A model generated the notes under the pieces. That model saw nothing but the letters and a program-made list of their open reading frames with translations. It made no database searches and was not told the origin of the DNA. Below, piece by piece: positions 54,567 through 64,000 of a stretch of DNA of 64,000 nt. Positions within the stretch are counted from its first letter, which is position 1. Every line of letters begins with the position of its first letter. Source of the DNA: Ancistrus triradiatus (taxonomy: Eukaryota; Chordata; Actinopteri; Siluriformes; Loricariidae); assembly GCA_025084515.1 (NCBI GenBank), contig JAJAGP010000282.1, positions 186,001-250,000 on the forward strand, in the 5' to 3' direction. Position numbers and translations under genes: made by a program.

Positions 54567-54754
54567 TAGCCTAGCGGGTAAGGTACTGGACTATGGACCA
54601 AAAGGTCCAGGGTTCAAATCCCACCTCTACCAAGCTGCCACTGTTGGGTCCTTGAGCAAGGCCCTTAACCCACAATTGCTTGGATTGTAAGGCTGTACCA
54701 AATGTAAGTATCCCTGGATAAGGGCGTCTGCTAAATGCTGTAAATGTAAGTGTT
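54567..54754 (+). repeat. tRNA-derived SINE, complete
   Basis: From GGTAGCCTAGCGGGTAAGGT to CCCTGGATAAGGGCGTCTGC and TAAATGTAAG. Confidence 0.93.
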
Positions 54755-57239
54755 TACATGTTACGTCCATTGTCTATGGTACCACTAACAGCAGGAGATG
54801 TTAATTTCACTAGATCATCTAAAATGCTACTTGTAGAGCTTCTCTGCAACAAACTTCTACTTTTACTAAGTTACCTGGAAGGAATAATACTTAATTTGCT
54901 ACTCTCCAAACCTGACACCTTCTACAAGAAATACAAAGTGTGTGCTCCTGTGTGGCTATTAGCTGCATTATATCAGTTGCTCACACCTTGCACACAGGAA
55001 GTGTGACTACTGGAGAGTGGTGAATCTGCACTGCATGATGACCAGTGCTAAAAAAAGCATAATAACAGATAACAAGACCCTCTGAGATTGAGCATGCTAC
55101 ACCACAAAAGCAGGACCTAATTGGACACACTGTCCATACATGATCGATTTCATTCTAATTAAGCACTGAAGGGTGTAGCAAAACGTGATCACAGAGAGAG
55201 TGAGACTTGAGCAGAGAGTACTTAACAAATGGGAAGAATATGGTATTAAATATTTAGCCCTGTAATTAGACATAGTGAAAGGCAAGAGAACGACTATAAA
55301 AATGATCAGACAGAATATGGCAGGTATGATGAGAGAGTACTATAATAGCTCAGTTCATATTACGTCATCTACTACTTTCATCCTTTGTTTCACATTAGAA
55401 GTTCAAATCCCAGAAAAAAAACAGTTTAAACTGTTTGTATAATACCAAACTTGATTGTTACATTGTCACTATTGTCTGTTCATAATTCCTGTTTTATTTC
55501 AACTGGAAAAAGGAAAAAACACATGAATTATACATAATAGCACCAAACAGTTATCAGTATTAACAGCAATACCAATATTAATGTGTTTTCATAGTTATGT
55601 AACTCAAAAAGAAATGAACAAAATGTGTACAGTACTTGCCCAAAGGTGAAAGCTGCCACCATGTGTAAAAATGTAATGCTATGTACTGGGACTTTAGATC
55701 ATTAAAGATTAAAATGTCTCACAATCTGCCTTAGTGAGGTCATGGGAAATACTATATGAAACAAATTTTATTACTTGTGCTTAAAACATTGACAGGGCTT
55801 CCCAAATGCTTTAAATAACCAGATGCTTTGTCCAGATTATGTATAGAATATGTTTTTGGCAACACAGTTACATAGCTGACATCATGATGGTGCTTGTGGG
55901 ACCATCATTGGATATATGGAACTGGTTGGTATTTTACAGGCTGAACACTGTGCAAACAACAGCTGATTTGAAAATATGCCAAGACCTGACTGGCATAACT
56001 AGTGGATCACATCCACCTGAAAAGGAAACAACCCAAACAGTATGCCAAAAGACAGACAGCATGGGAACGTCACGTGTTCTACAGCTCGGAATCAAACAAC
56101 AAGAGTTTCTATTCATTTAGGCAAATTTGAGAAACAGTCCCTGATTGATGATTGTTCCTGTTACGTGAAGCGCATGAAGTCCGGTCTGTGATGAATAACA
56201 GCAAAGTCATTATAAAATAAGTCTGATCACTACGCCGCCATCTTGGTAACACCAGCCATACAAGACCAGACTCCTATCTCTTTGAATGGGGAGAGACCTA
56301 TATAACCAAAACTGAAAGAAAAATTAACATTTAAAATGCATATTTAGAATCGCTGGTATAATCTGACAAAATGATATAACTTACTTGCATTGTTGGGATT
56401 TTTAAGTTTATTCTTGATACTCTGCATGCACCTCCTACCGCTACAAAAGGGCCAAGACTTGCTGCCCCCCTCTCCAACACATTTACTAATATGCAGATTG
56501 GTTCTTTCTAATGACGGGGCTTCTATACTACAGTCCCATTCATATTTCAACCAATGAACAGTATCCTCCTTATATAACATCTCTGATAACAGACAGGGGC
56601 TGTACATCATCCGGCTTTGCAGGTTTAAAGTAGGATTAAAGTGCCACCTACCAATAGTCTGAAATTTGGCGACTTAGTGGGTGGGGTAGAATTTAATTTA
56701 TGGTAGGACATTGGTCACATTTTAAGCTTGGTGAGGGCGAGAGGTGAGGTTGGCAGCTTTGGAAGGAAATCCATCCTGCCATCACAGGTAGTGAGAGATG
56801 GGGTTGGCGAGATAACGTGGAGCAAGATAACAAGGTTATACTGCATGTTTTCAGACTGCAATTCCCCTGATGCAACCAAAATGAAGAGAGATGATTAAAT
56901 TCAAAATAAGCAATGTTTGTACACTAGCTAGACTTCAGTACCTTACTAGAATTCGTATTCTTTTACATATAATTATTATGATACTCATAGATTTCTTTTT
57001 GAAACTGTTGAAACATCTCATTGGAAAGTTTAATTAAATAAGGTCTACTAGCCTAAGTGAACTTGAAAGAAAAAATGCGATGTGATGTTTTTTGCCAGAT
57101 TGCCAGTAACATCACCAGTAACTCCAGTCACAAACAAACACAAAGAGATATTTTGATACCCTACCAATACTATCCAAAGCAAAACAAACAATCTGGGGTC
57201 ACTGCTACTGCCAAAACACTGTGTAATAACATTCAATTA
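54755..57239. other. Mostly unassigned interval
   Basis: 56215-56310 (GCCGCCATCTTGGTAACACC, CTTTGAATGGGGAGAGACC) looks like the edge of a repeat. The reverse ORF 56344-56610 (KEDTVHWLKYEWDCS) has no domain that I can name. The rest is AT-rich and unrecognised. Confidence 0.35.
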
Positions 57240-57512
57240 TGTGCCATATCGTAAAGCAACACAAGTCTTATACCTCATCAGTATACATCTTTTATGAGGA
57301 CAACGTGCAATTTGTGGTTATGTGCAATAACCTATTTCAACACTTGCATATTCTGTATATTTTTTCATATATTCTATTTTATTGTATAGTGCTTTTTATT
57401 TCATTATTTTTAAAGTGTGTGTATACTTGTATTTATTCTGTTTCTTCCCTCTTGCCGTAACAAGACAATTTCCCCCTGTGGGATAATAAAAGGCTATCTT
57501 ATCTCATCTTAA
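57240..57512 (+). repeat. LINE 3' tail
   Basis: It ends with CAATTTCCCCCTGTGGGATAATAAAAGGC then TATCTTATCTCATCTTA, the usual end of fish LINE copies with short TTATC tails. No reverse transcriptase coding is present. Confidence 0.65.
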
Positions 57513-57844
57513 CCCACAACGCAAATCAACACCTCCTTCTACAATGATGGTGAATCAAGATCTTGATCTAATTCAGCATGTTTTGGCATAGAATAGCAAA
57601 CATGGTGCTATGAATGGCTATGAATTTGCCTCTACCTGCACTGTCCACTTTACACCTTTCAGTAAGTAACGAAAACCTGAATCCATTGTATTCCATGGCT
57701 AATTATGAATTAAAGTGCTACACACAAGTAACCTCTCTGGAGAGATCTCCGCACACACAGATACGTGAGGAGGGTGACCAAGGTAGAGAGGCAAACCTAG
57801 CACAGTATCTAAATTACAGACAGGAGGACTGATCAGAAAGTCAA

Positions 57845-58345
57845 AGTCACAAAGTCAAAGTCAAATTTAAACTATTGAGCTTTTAACAATAGAGCACTGT
57901 CTCAGAGCAGCTTTACAATTATCTAAGCCCACAGCCCTAACTGAGAAAAGCCTAGGGCGACAGTGGCAAGGAACCTTGGGAGGACCAAGACTCTAAAATA
58001 AATTCCAATCTCCTTGGGCAGCCGAGATATTATATGTAGGAATTAAACTACGTTACCCAATTAACATGTCTCTAGTAATTGTTTAAATAAACAGAAGCTA
58101 AATAAAAATCAGAAGCGAGAACATATTTAAAGAAACTATAATATTAAAATAATATAGTGACTATGATAAATTAAACAGAATACAATATTATGAAGAGTAT
58201 AATAAATTCAGAAAAGTAGGCACATTTTATACAATTTTGAATAAATTAACACAGAGGATATGTGTATTGGCATTATTTAGTCCAGTAAATCTCCTGGGTA
58301 TCACAATATTATGCTGACACCATACAAGGTGGGGGGTTAAACATG
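57845..58345 (+). repeat. Repeat E copy
   Basis: TTTAACAATAGAGCACTGTC, AAGCCTAGGGCGACAGTGGC, GGGAGGACCAAGACTC and the tail TGTATTGGCATTATTTAGTC are in the same order as at 28965-29460. Confidence 0.82.
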
Positions 58346-58383
58346 CCAGTACAGGGCACGAATTTACACATATAATGAAAATA

Positions 58384-58661
58384 CAGTGGAACCTCAGAAT
58401 TCTAACAACTCTTCACTCGAACAATTCGGACATGGTTTGTTTGAGGTTTTTTTGACCCCGAATTGGAACAAAAACTTTGAACATGGGCATCCTAAATAAA
58501 AAACTCAATGGTGCGATCTTCCAAAGACGTAATCCAGACCAGTCGGTGATGTTAATGCACAAAAAAACCTTCTGCCAATCTCCATAAAAGAAGAAGAAGA
58601 AGAACTAGGGCACGTTCATAGGCAAATAATATTATGTTATTGTCATATTACTACATAATAT

Positions 58662-58716
<55 letters not shown>

Positions 58717-58721
58717 TACAC

Positions 58722-58762
<41 letters not shown>

Positions 58763-59346
58763 TATATACATGTACATATATACGTATATATATATATATA
58801 TATATTATAATAATACACAACACACCCACAACACACACACACACACAATATATATATATATATAATATAATATATATATATATATATTATATACACACAC
58901 ACCACTTATACAAACACACACACCAACACACACACAACACCTGTGTGTTATATATATAATATATATATATATACACCCACACACACACCTATATTATTAT
59001 ATACTAATATATATATCTATATATACCATATATATATATATATACACATACACACACACACTCAAAGTTGCGCTGAAACTGGGTCTGCCTCAATGGTTAT
59101 AAAGTTTCACTTTATTTTCACTTATTTCATGTCTTCACATTTCAGTTATTTTATTTATTTATGACTTATGGTTCCTTTATTCATTTTAATAAGTAATTAC
59201 ATACGAATATAGGCATAAAAACAATCATTTGGAGGTCAGGAACGGATTAATCCTATTTACATTACTTCTTATGGGAAAATTTGATTCGGACTTCAAACAA
59301 ATCAAAGATCAAACGGCCTACTGGAATTAATTAAGTTTGAATTCCC
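58384..59346. mobile_element. MITE-C copy, expanded by microsatellite
   Basis: The left tip CAGTGGAACCTCAGAATTCT follows TA. The interior matches 34640-35840 on both sides of the TA/CA tract, and GGAATTAATTAAGTTTGAAT is near the right end. The last tip bases are lost. Confidence 0.8.
58660..59060. repeat. Complex (TA)n/(CA)n microsatellite
   Basis: Alternating TATA and CACA tracts of about 400 bases lie inside MITE-C. The 'ORFs' here (Ile-Tyr, Cys-Val repeats) are not genes. Confidence 0.97.
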
Positions 59347-59429
59347 ATCTTCTGAATATTCCCTACCCAAACCATTTTCAACAAGGAGGTAAATTCAGAT
59401 AGCAGAGTTTGACTGTACACACACACGGC

Positions 59430-60646
59430 TATTAATTTAATTTGAAAGCAATCACCTTGGGCTAAAGCTTTACAACTTTCCCGTCCACAGCAATAACCTC
59501 ATGAGTCCAAGGTGCACACAGAGGTGTGTTAGGCCACCCAGACACAATAAATAAGGGCATAATGTAGGACAAAGCAACCATAGTGAGTGGCTCAAAAAGG
59601 GAGGGGGAGCAGGAGAGATAGGTTACATGCTGTCCTTAACTATGTGCATACAGATGAAGTGTGGATATGGAATGAGTTAGCCACAGATGATCACACATTA
59701 CTATGGAACAAAAATTTAATATACTGAGGGATTTTAGAGAAATCCCTGACTCCACCACCACAACAATGGAAAGGAAAACAACCTGGTGAAATTTTAATGC
59801 AAGCCAAACAAAAATAGAAGGAGGGAAAAGACCTGAGGAGTTGGATAAGTCATGACATGACTTGCTCCAACATCTATTATTCAACACAGCTTTTTGGGTA
59901 AGCTCAATAATACATGAGCATTACCAAAGCAGCTACAAGCACTGCAAGACTGATGAATTATTAGTTGATAGAATCAAGTGAGAAAAAAGTAAGTGAAAGT
60001 ATAAGATTGACATCGGCCTCTTTTGAGCTATACGGTATTTTTGTGTAATAGGCAGGTCATTCACAAAAGTCTAAGACTTTAATCTGAACTGGAAGGGATC
60101 AGACACTGCTTACTGCTTCCCCAAGTGTGCCATTGCAAGTGACCTTTACTGCTTCTAATTAGCTCCCACTCTGAGAGGTAGCAGTGGAGAATGTGTTAGA
60201 AACCTGCAGTGCCTCATTCTTGAAGGCAGTTGGCCACGTGGAGTTGAAAACCTCCGGAATTGAACACTTGACTGCAAAGTTAGCATCTCAAGTTAGATTT
60301 GGACGAGTCACATCACACTTACCGGCAAATCAGAGTCTGAGTTCAATAAATAAATACCAGGGGAACTTAATAAACTGCAGTAGGCTGTAGTAGCATAGTT
60401 TTATTGTAACACTACAAACAAGTGATAAACTAATGCCATATTGAGATAATCAGTATCAGTCGATATTCAAAAATAGTGGTAAAACTACATAATATAGAAA
60501 ATACAGTTGAACTCAGTTTCCTGCATTACAACTTGAAGCTCATAAATTGAGACAACCAAGTGACTAAAACAAAGAGATGCCGAGAGAACATTCAGTGAGG
60601 GTGGAACCATTTATGAGAAGATGAAAACTGTATTTCCAGCACTACA
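59430..60646. other. Interval without recognised elements
   Basis: No exon, RNA gene or known repeat was identified. Confidence 0.4.
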
Positions 60647-60848
60647 ACATTTACATTTACATTTACAGCATTTAGCAGACACCCTTAGCCAGAGCGACTT
60701 ACAATTGATACAGTCTTACAATCCAAGCAATTGTGGGTTAAGGGTCTTGCTCAAGGACCCAACAGTGGCAGCTTGGCAGAGGTGGGATTTGAACCCTGGA
60801 CCTTCTGGTCCAAAGTCTAGTACCTTACCCGCTAGGCTACCACAGTCC
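60647..60848 (-). repeat. tRNA-derived SINE, reverse, complete
   Basis: From CATTTACATTTACAGCATTT to GCTAGGCTACCACAG; head and tail are both present on the minus strand. Confidence 0.93.
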
Positions 60849-60859
60849 ATAATATGCAC

Positions 60860-61946
60860 TACCCTAACATGCTGCTGTTATCTGGTATAAAATGTTGTTG
60901 TTGTTAAGTGCAATAAACTTTTATTTATTGTTTATTTATAAAAAAAAACACAGTGTAAACAGAGATTGTACATTTATCGTTTAAATGATTTCATTTAAGT
61001 TCAGCAATTGTGTGTCATTTATTATTATTAGTTGCAAAAATGAAATATACTGGCATGATATATTGGTCACCCCACTCCCTACATACTGGTATCGGCATCA
61101 GCCATTAAAAAGCCCATATCGGTCCACCACTACTACAAACAGTATTATTTGCAGTAGGCATATTCTAAAATGTTTTGGAACGCTATAATCTCATAGGAAC
61201 AATTTCTCAAAAGGTGAAATTAGATTCAAACCATGTATATATTTTGTTTCAAATACAATCCGAATTGGAATTGCAGACATTTGACTTGGTCTGACCAAAT
61301 TAGTCATTGACTATTACCAGTCACATAGTTTGTAGGCTAATGTAATTACTTACTGCAATTACTAACTAATGTACATATAAAGAGTATTTTCACAAGAAAA
61401 CTGTGCAAACGTTACGTAAAAGCATCAGAGATACTGCTGATAACACTACTATCAACACTACCTAAACTGTCATAAAAATCGCTCCCTCCAGAAAATACAC
61501 AAACACCTTGGTTCTTCAGTTACAAGCACACATTACCAATCACACACAGCATAAAACCAAAATATAAGTGTGCACGATGGAATATAAACATAAATAAACA
61601 TGCCTCGCTGGCTGCACACAACCAAGAGGGAATGAGTCCACTTAAAGAAAGAGGAATTTCCAGAACAGACAATGCACCCTCACCTTTTAAACACTTTAAA
61701 CCTTTAAGCAGGTAAATCCAGCATGGCGATACTACTAGGAAGTCACAGCAGTGAAGCTGGCATGGCTTTTGTAGTGTTAAGTAGAGTACAGACTTTTCAA
61801 TTTCACATCTCTTCTTGTGTACTTGTAGGTGTCCATGTGTGCAACACAGACCGTAATGCAGTTCCTACTTATGCAGGTAGTTAATGCAAAGTAAATAAAT
61901 ATTAATTGAAATATATAGATTTTTATCTAAACAAAATATCAAAGTA
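60860..61946. other. Interval with one repeat end
   Basis: GGTATCGGCATCAGCCATTA to CCATATCGGTCCACCACTA (61090-61133) looks like the right end of a DNA element. The rest is unrecognised. Confidence 0.4.
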
Positions 61947-63595
61947 CAGAGGTGCTTGAAAGTTTGTGAACCCTTTGGAATTTTCTCTATTTCTGCATAA
62001 ATATGACCTAAAACATCATCAGAGTAAGAAGTCAAAAAAGTAGATAAAGAGAGCTCAGTTAAAGAAATCAGACAAAAATATTATAGTTGGTAATTTATTT
62101 ATTGAGGAAAATGATCCAATATTACATATTAGTGAGTGGCAAAAGTATGTGAACCTCTAGGATTAGCAGTTCATTTGAAGGTGAAATTAGAGTCAGGTGT
62201 TTTCAATTAACAATCAGGTGTGAGTGGGCACCCTGTTTTATTTAGGGATCTATCAAAGTCTGCTCTTCCCAACACATGTTTGTGGAAGTGTGTCATGGCA
62301 CGAACAAAGGAGATTTCTGAGGAACTCAGAAAAAGAATTGTTGATGCTCACCTTTGCTTTCAGTATCTGGTGTGACCCCCCTGTGCAGCAATAACTGCAA
62401 CTAAATGTTTCCTGTAACTGTTGATCAGTCCTGCACACCGGCTTGGAGGAATTTTAGCCCATTCCTCCGTACAGAACAGCTTCAGCTCTGGGATGTTGGT
62501 GGGTTTCCTGCTCACTTCAGGTCCTTCCACAACATTTCGATTGGATTAAGGTCAGGACTTTGACTTGGCCATTCCAAAACATAAACTTTATTCTTCTTTA
62601 ACCATTCTTTGGTAGAACGACTTTTCATGGACTCAGTTCATGGACAGATGTCCTGATATTTTCCTTTAGAATTCTCTGATATAATTCAGAATTCATTGTT
62701 CCATCAATGATGGCAAGCCGTCCTGGCCCAGATTCACAGATGGGATAAGGTTCTTATGCTGGAATGCAGTGTTGTCTTTTCTCCAAACATAACGCTTTTC
62801 TTTTTAACCAAAAAGTTCTAAGTTGGTCTCATCTGTCCACAAAACCTTCTTCCAGTAGCCTTCTGGCTTGTCCACATGATCTTTGGCAAACTGCAGATGA
62901 GCAGCAATGTTACAACCATGCCATGCACATCATTGCTGTTCTTCTGATAGTGGGCTCGTTAACATTAACATTAGCCAATGTGAGAGAGCCCTTCAGTTGC
63001 TTAGAAGTTACCCTGGGGTCCTTTGTGACCTCGCCAACTATTGCATGCCTTGCTCTTGGAGTGATCTTTGTTGGTCGACCACTCCTGGGGAGGGTAACAA
63101 TGGTCTTGAATTTCCTCCATTTGTACACAATCTGTCTGACTGTGGATTGGTGGAGTCCTAACTCTTTAGAGATGGTTTTGTAACCTTTTCCAGCCTGATG
63201 AGCATTTTTGAGGTCCTCGGAAATCTCCTTTGCCATGATACACTTCCACAAACGTGTGTTGTGAAGAGCAGACTTTGATAGATCCCTGTTCTTTAAATAA
63301 AACAGGGTGCCCACTCACAGCTGATTGTCATCCCATTGACTGAAAACACCTGAGTCTAATTTTACCTTCAAATTAACTGCTAATCCTAGAGGTTCACATA
63401 CTTTTGCCACTCACTAATATGTAATATTGGATCATTTTCCTCAATAAATAAATGACCAAGTATAATATTTTTATCTCATTTGCTTAACTGGGTTCTCTTT
63501 ATCTACTTTCAGGACTTGTATGAAAATCTGATGATGTTTTAGATCATATTTATGAAGAAAAATAGAAAATTATAAAGGTTTCACAAACTTTTAAA
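61947..63595. mobile_element. Tc1 family 1, head-to-head chimera
   Basis: The left tip CAGAGGTGCTTGAAAGTTTG after TA leads to a forward 5' region and transposase start (ATGGCACGAACAAAGGAG, ATG near 62295). At about 62351 (GATGCTCA|CCTTTGCTTTCAG) the sequence switches to the reverse strand of the family, and it finishes at about 63595 with a second 5' end. The right tip is worn. Confidence 0.88.
62896..63234 (-). pseudogene. Tc1 transposase N-terminal part, family 1
   Basis: The frame reads MAKEISEDLKNAHQAGKGYK, KELGLHQSTVRQIVYKWRKF, then LPRSGRPTKITPRARHAIVG, and breaks near 62910. The first residues have lost an internal RTK and the following RKRVVD segment by small deletions. Catalytic remains follow to the left in other frames. 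Confidence 0.9.
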
Positions 63596-64000
63596 CAAAA
63601 TTAATGGCACTAAAAATACACATCTCAAACCGTCATTAATTTGATCAGGTGTTTATGCTGCAACATCTGAATTAAAATACAGATTTCCTAAAATAATTTG
63701 TTATAATCGTTAAAACTTTGATCATTAAAACAAATGAATGTTGATCAGAGGGTCATTAAATGGTGCTTACACTGTACAAATAATAATGAAACCAGAAGAA
63801 ATAAAATTTCAAAACAGCTAACAGGATATCCTATGTTTGGACATGCCTGCATCATCACCATAGCAACCAATCTGGATACTCCACAGAAGCTGACTACAGT
63901 CCAAACAGACAAACTGAATTTGGTATCCTATAATGTAGGGGTAGGTATTGGAAAGGGCTTCACGATACAATACGCATCACGATACTTTGCGATACGATGC
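63596..64000. other. Right edge, with start of another repeat
   Basis: It is plain AT-rich DNA until about 63945, then TTCACGATACAATACGCATC and CGATACTTTGCGATACGATG, typical of another short teleost DNA element cut by the window end. Confidence 0.45.

Noticed and set aside
56344..56610. Reverse ORF with Cys residues, considered as a zinc-binding domain
   Set aside because: The Cys spacing does not match THAP, BED or C2H2 patterns that I know.
58632..58905. Reverse ORFs of Ile-Tyr repeats
   Set aside because: They are translations of the TA/CA microsatellite.

Overview
The window is nuclear DNA of a ray-finned (teleost) fish. The evidence is the spliced vertebrate gene ndst1 with GT-AG exons, a heavy load of Tc1-type transposons, a tRNA-derived SINE with the common teleost tail (CTCTGGATAAGGGCGTCTG), and many CA/TA microsatellites. 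The species cannot be fixed from the sequence. Nothing bacterial, plasmid or CRISPR-like was seen. The only protein-coding gene I can support is ndst1 (heparan sulfate N-deacetylase/N-sulfotransferase 1), on the minus strand. Eight coding exons can be placed exactly: 19626-20141, 19379-19507, 14168-14512, 11797-11884, 9531-9685, 8944-9129, 6702-6830 and 4827-5009. Together they give 577 codons without a break: the cytosolic tail, the signal-anchor membrane segment, and almost all of the N-deacetylase domain. The N-sulfotransferase half is not found between 1 and 4826, so it should lie beyond the left edge. A likely 5' leader, with upstream ATGs, runs from about 20142 to 20500. Everything from about 20.5 to 64 kb shows no coding exon and is most simply a very long 5' intron or upstream flank. 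Layout: 1-4.8 kb is the intron after exon 8 (two Tc1 copies). 4.8-20.2 kb holds the exons, with introns carrying three more Tc1 copies or fragments near the exons and another in the second intron, a 20-bp minisatellite, a foldback element and microsatellites. 20.5-64 kb is repeat-rich, with unique stretches between. At least six Tc1-like lineages are present, all broken: the 'GGTGCTTGAAAG' family (most copies), the 'GTGGGGCAAAAAAG' family, the 'CTCAAAAAATTAGCATA' family, a family at 49.6-50.9 kb, a family at 29.5-30.1 kb, and salmonid-type remains at 37.4-38.1 kb. Non-autonomous inverted-repeat elements (MITEs A-D), a pogo-like MITE nested in another MITE, ten SINE copies and a LINE 3' tail complete the picture. 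The most useful leads are these. The acceptors of exons 5 and 6 are built on TG repeats, an arrangement known elsewhere to weaken splicing. The block of about 22.9-25.75 kb looks like unpolished sequence, because its high error load starts and stops inside transposons. Two Tc1 copies have a head-to-head structure with 5' halves at both ends. A pogo-type helix-turn-helix coding remnant lies inside a MITE. The predicted ndst1 leader carries a 48-codon upstream ORF. I found no convincing new multi-gene system.
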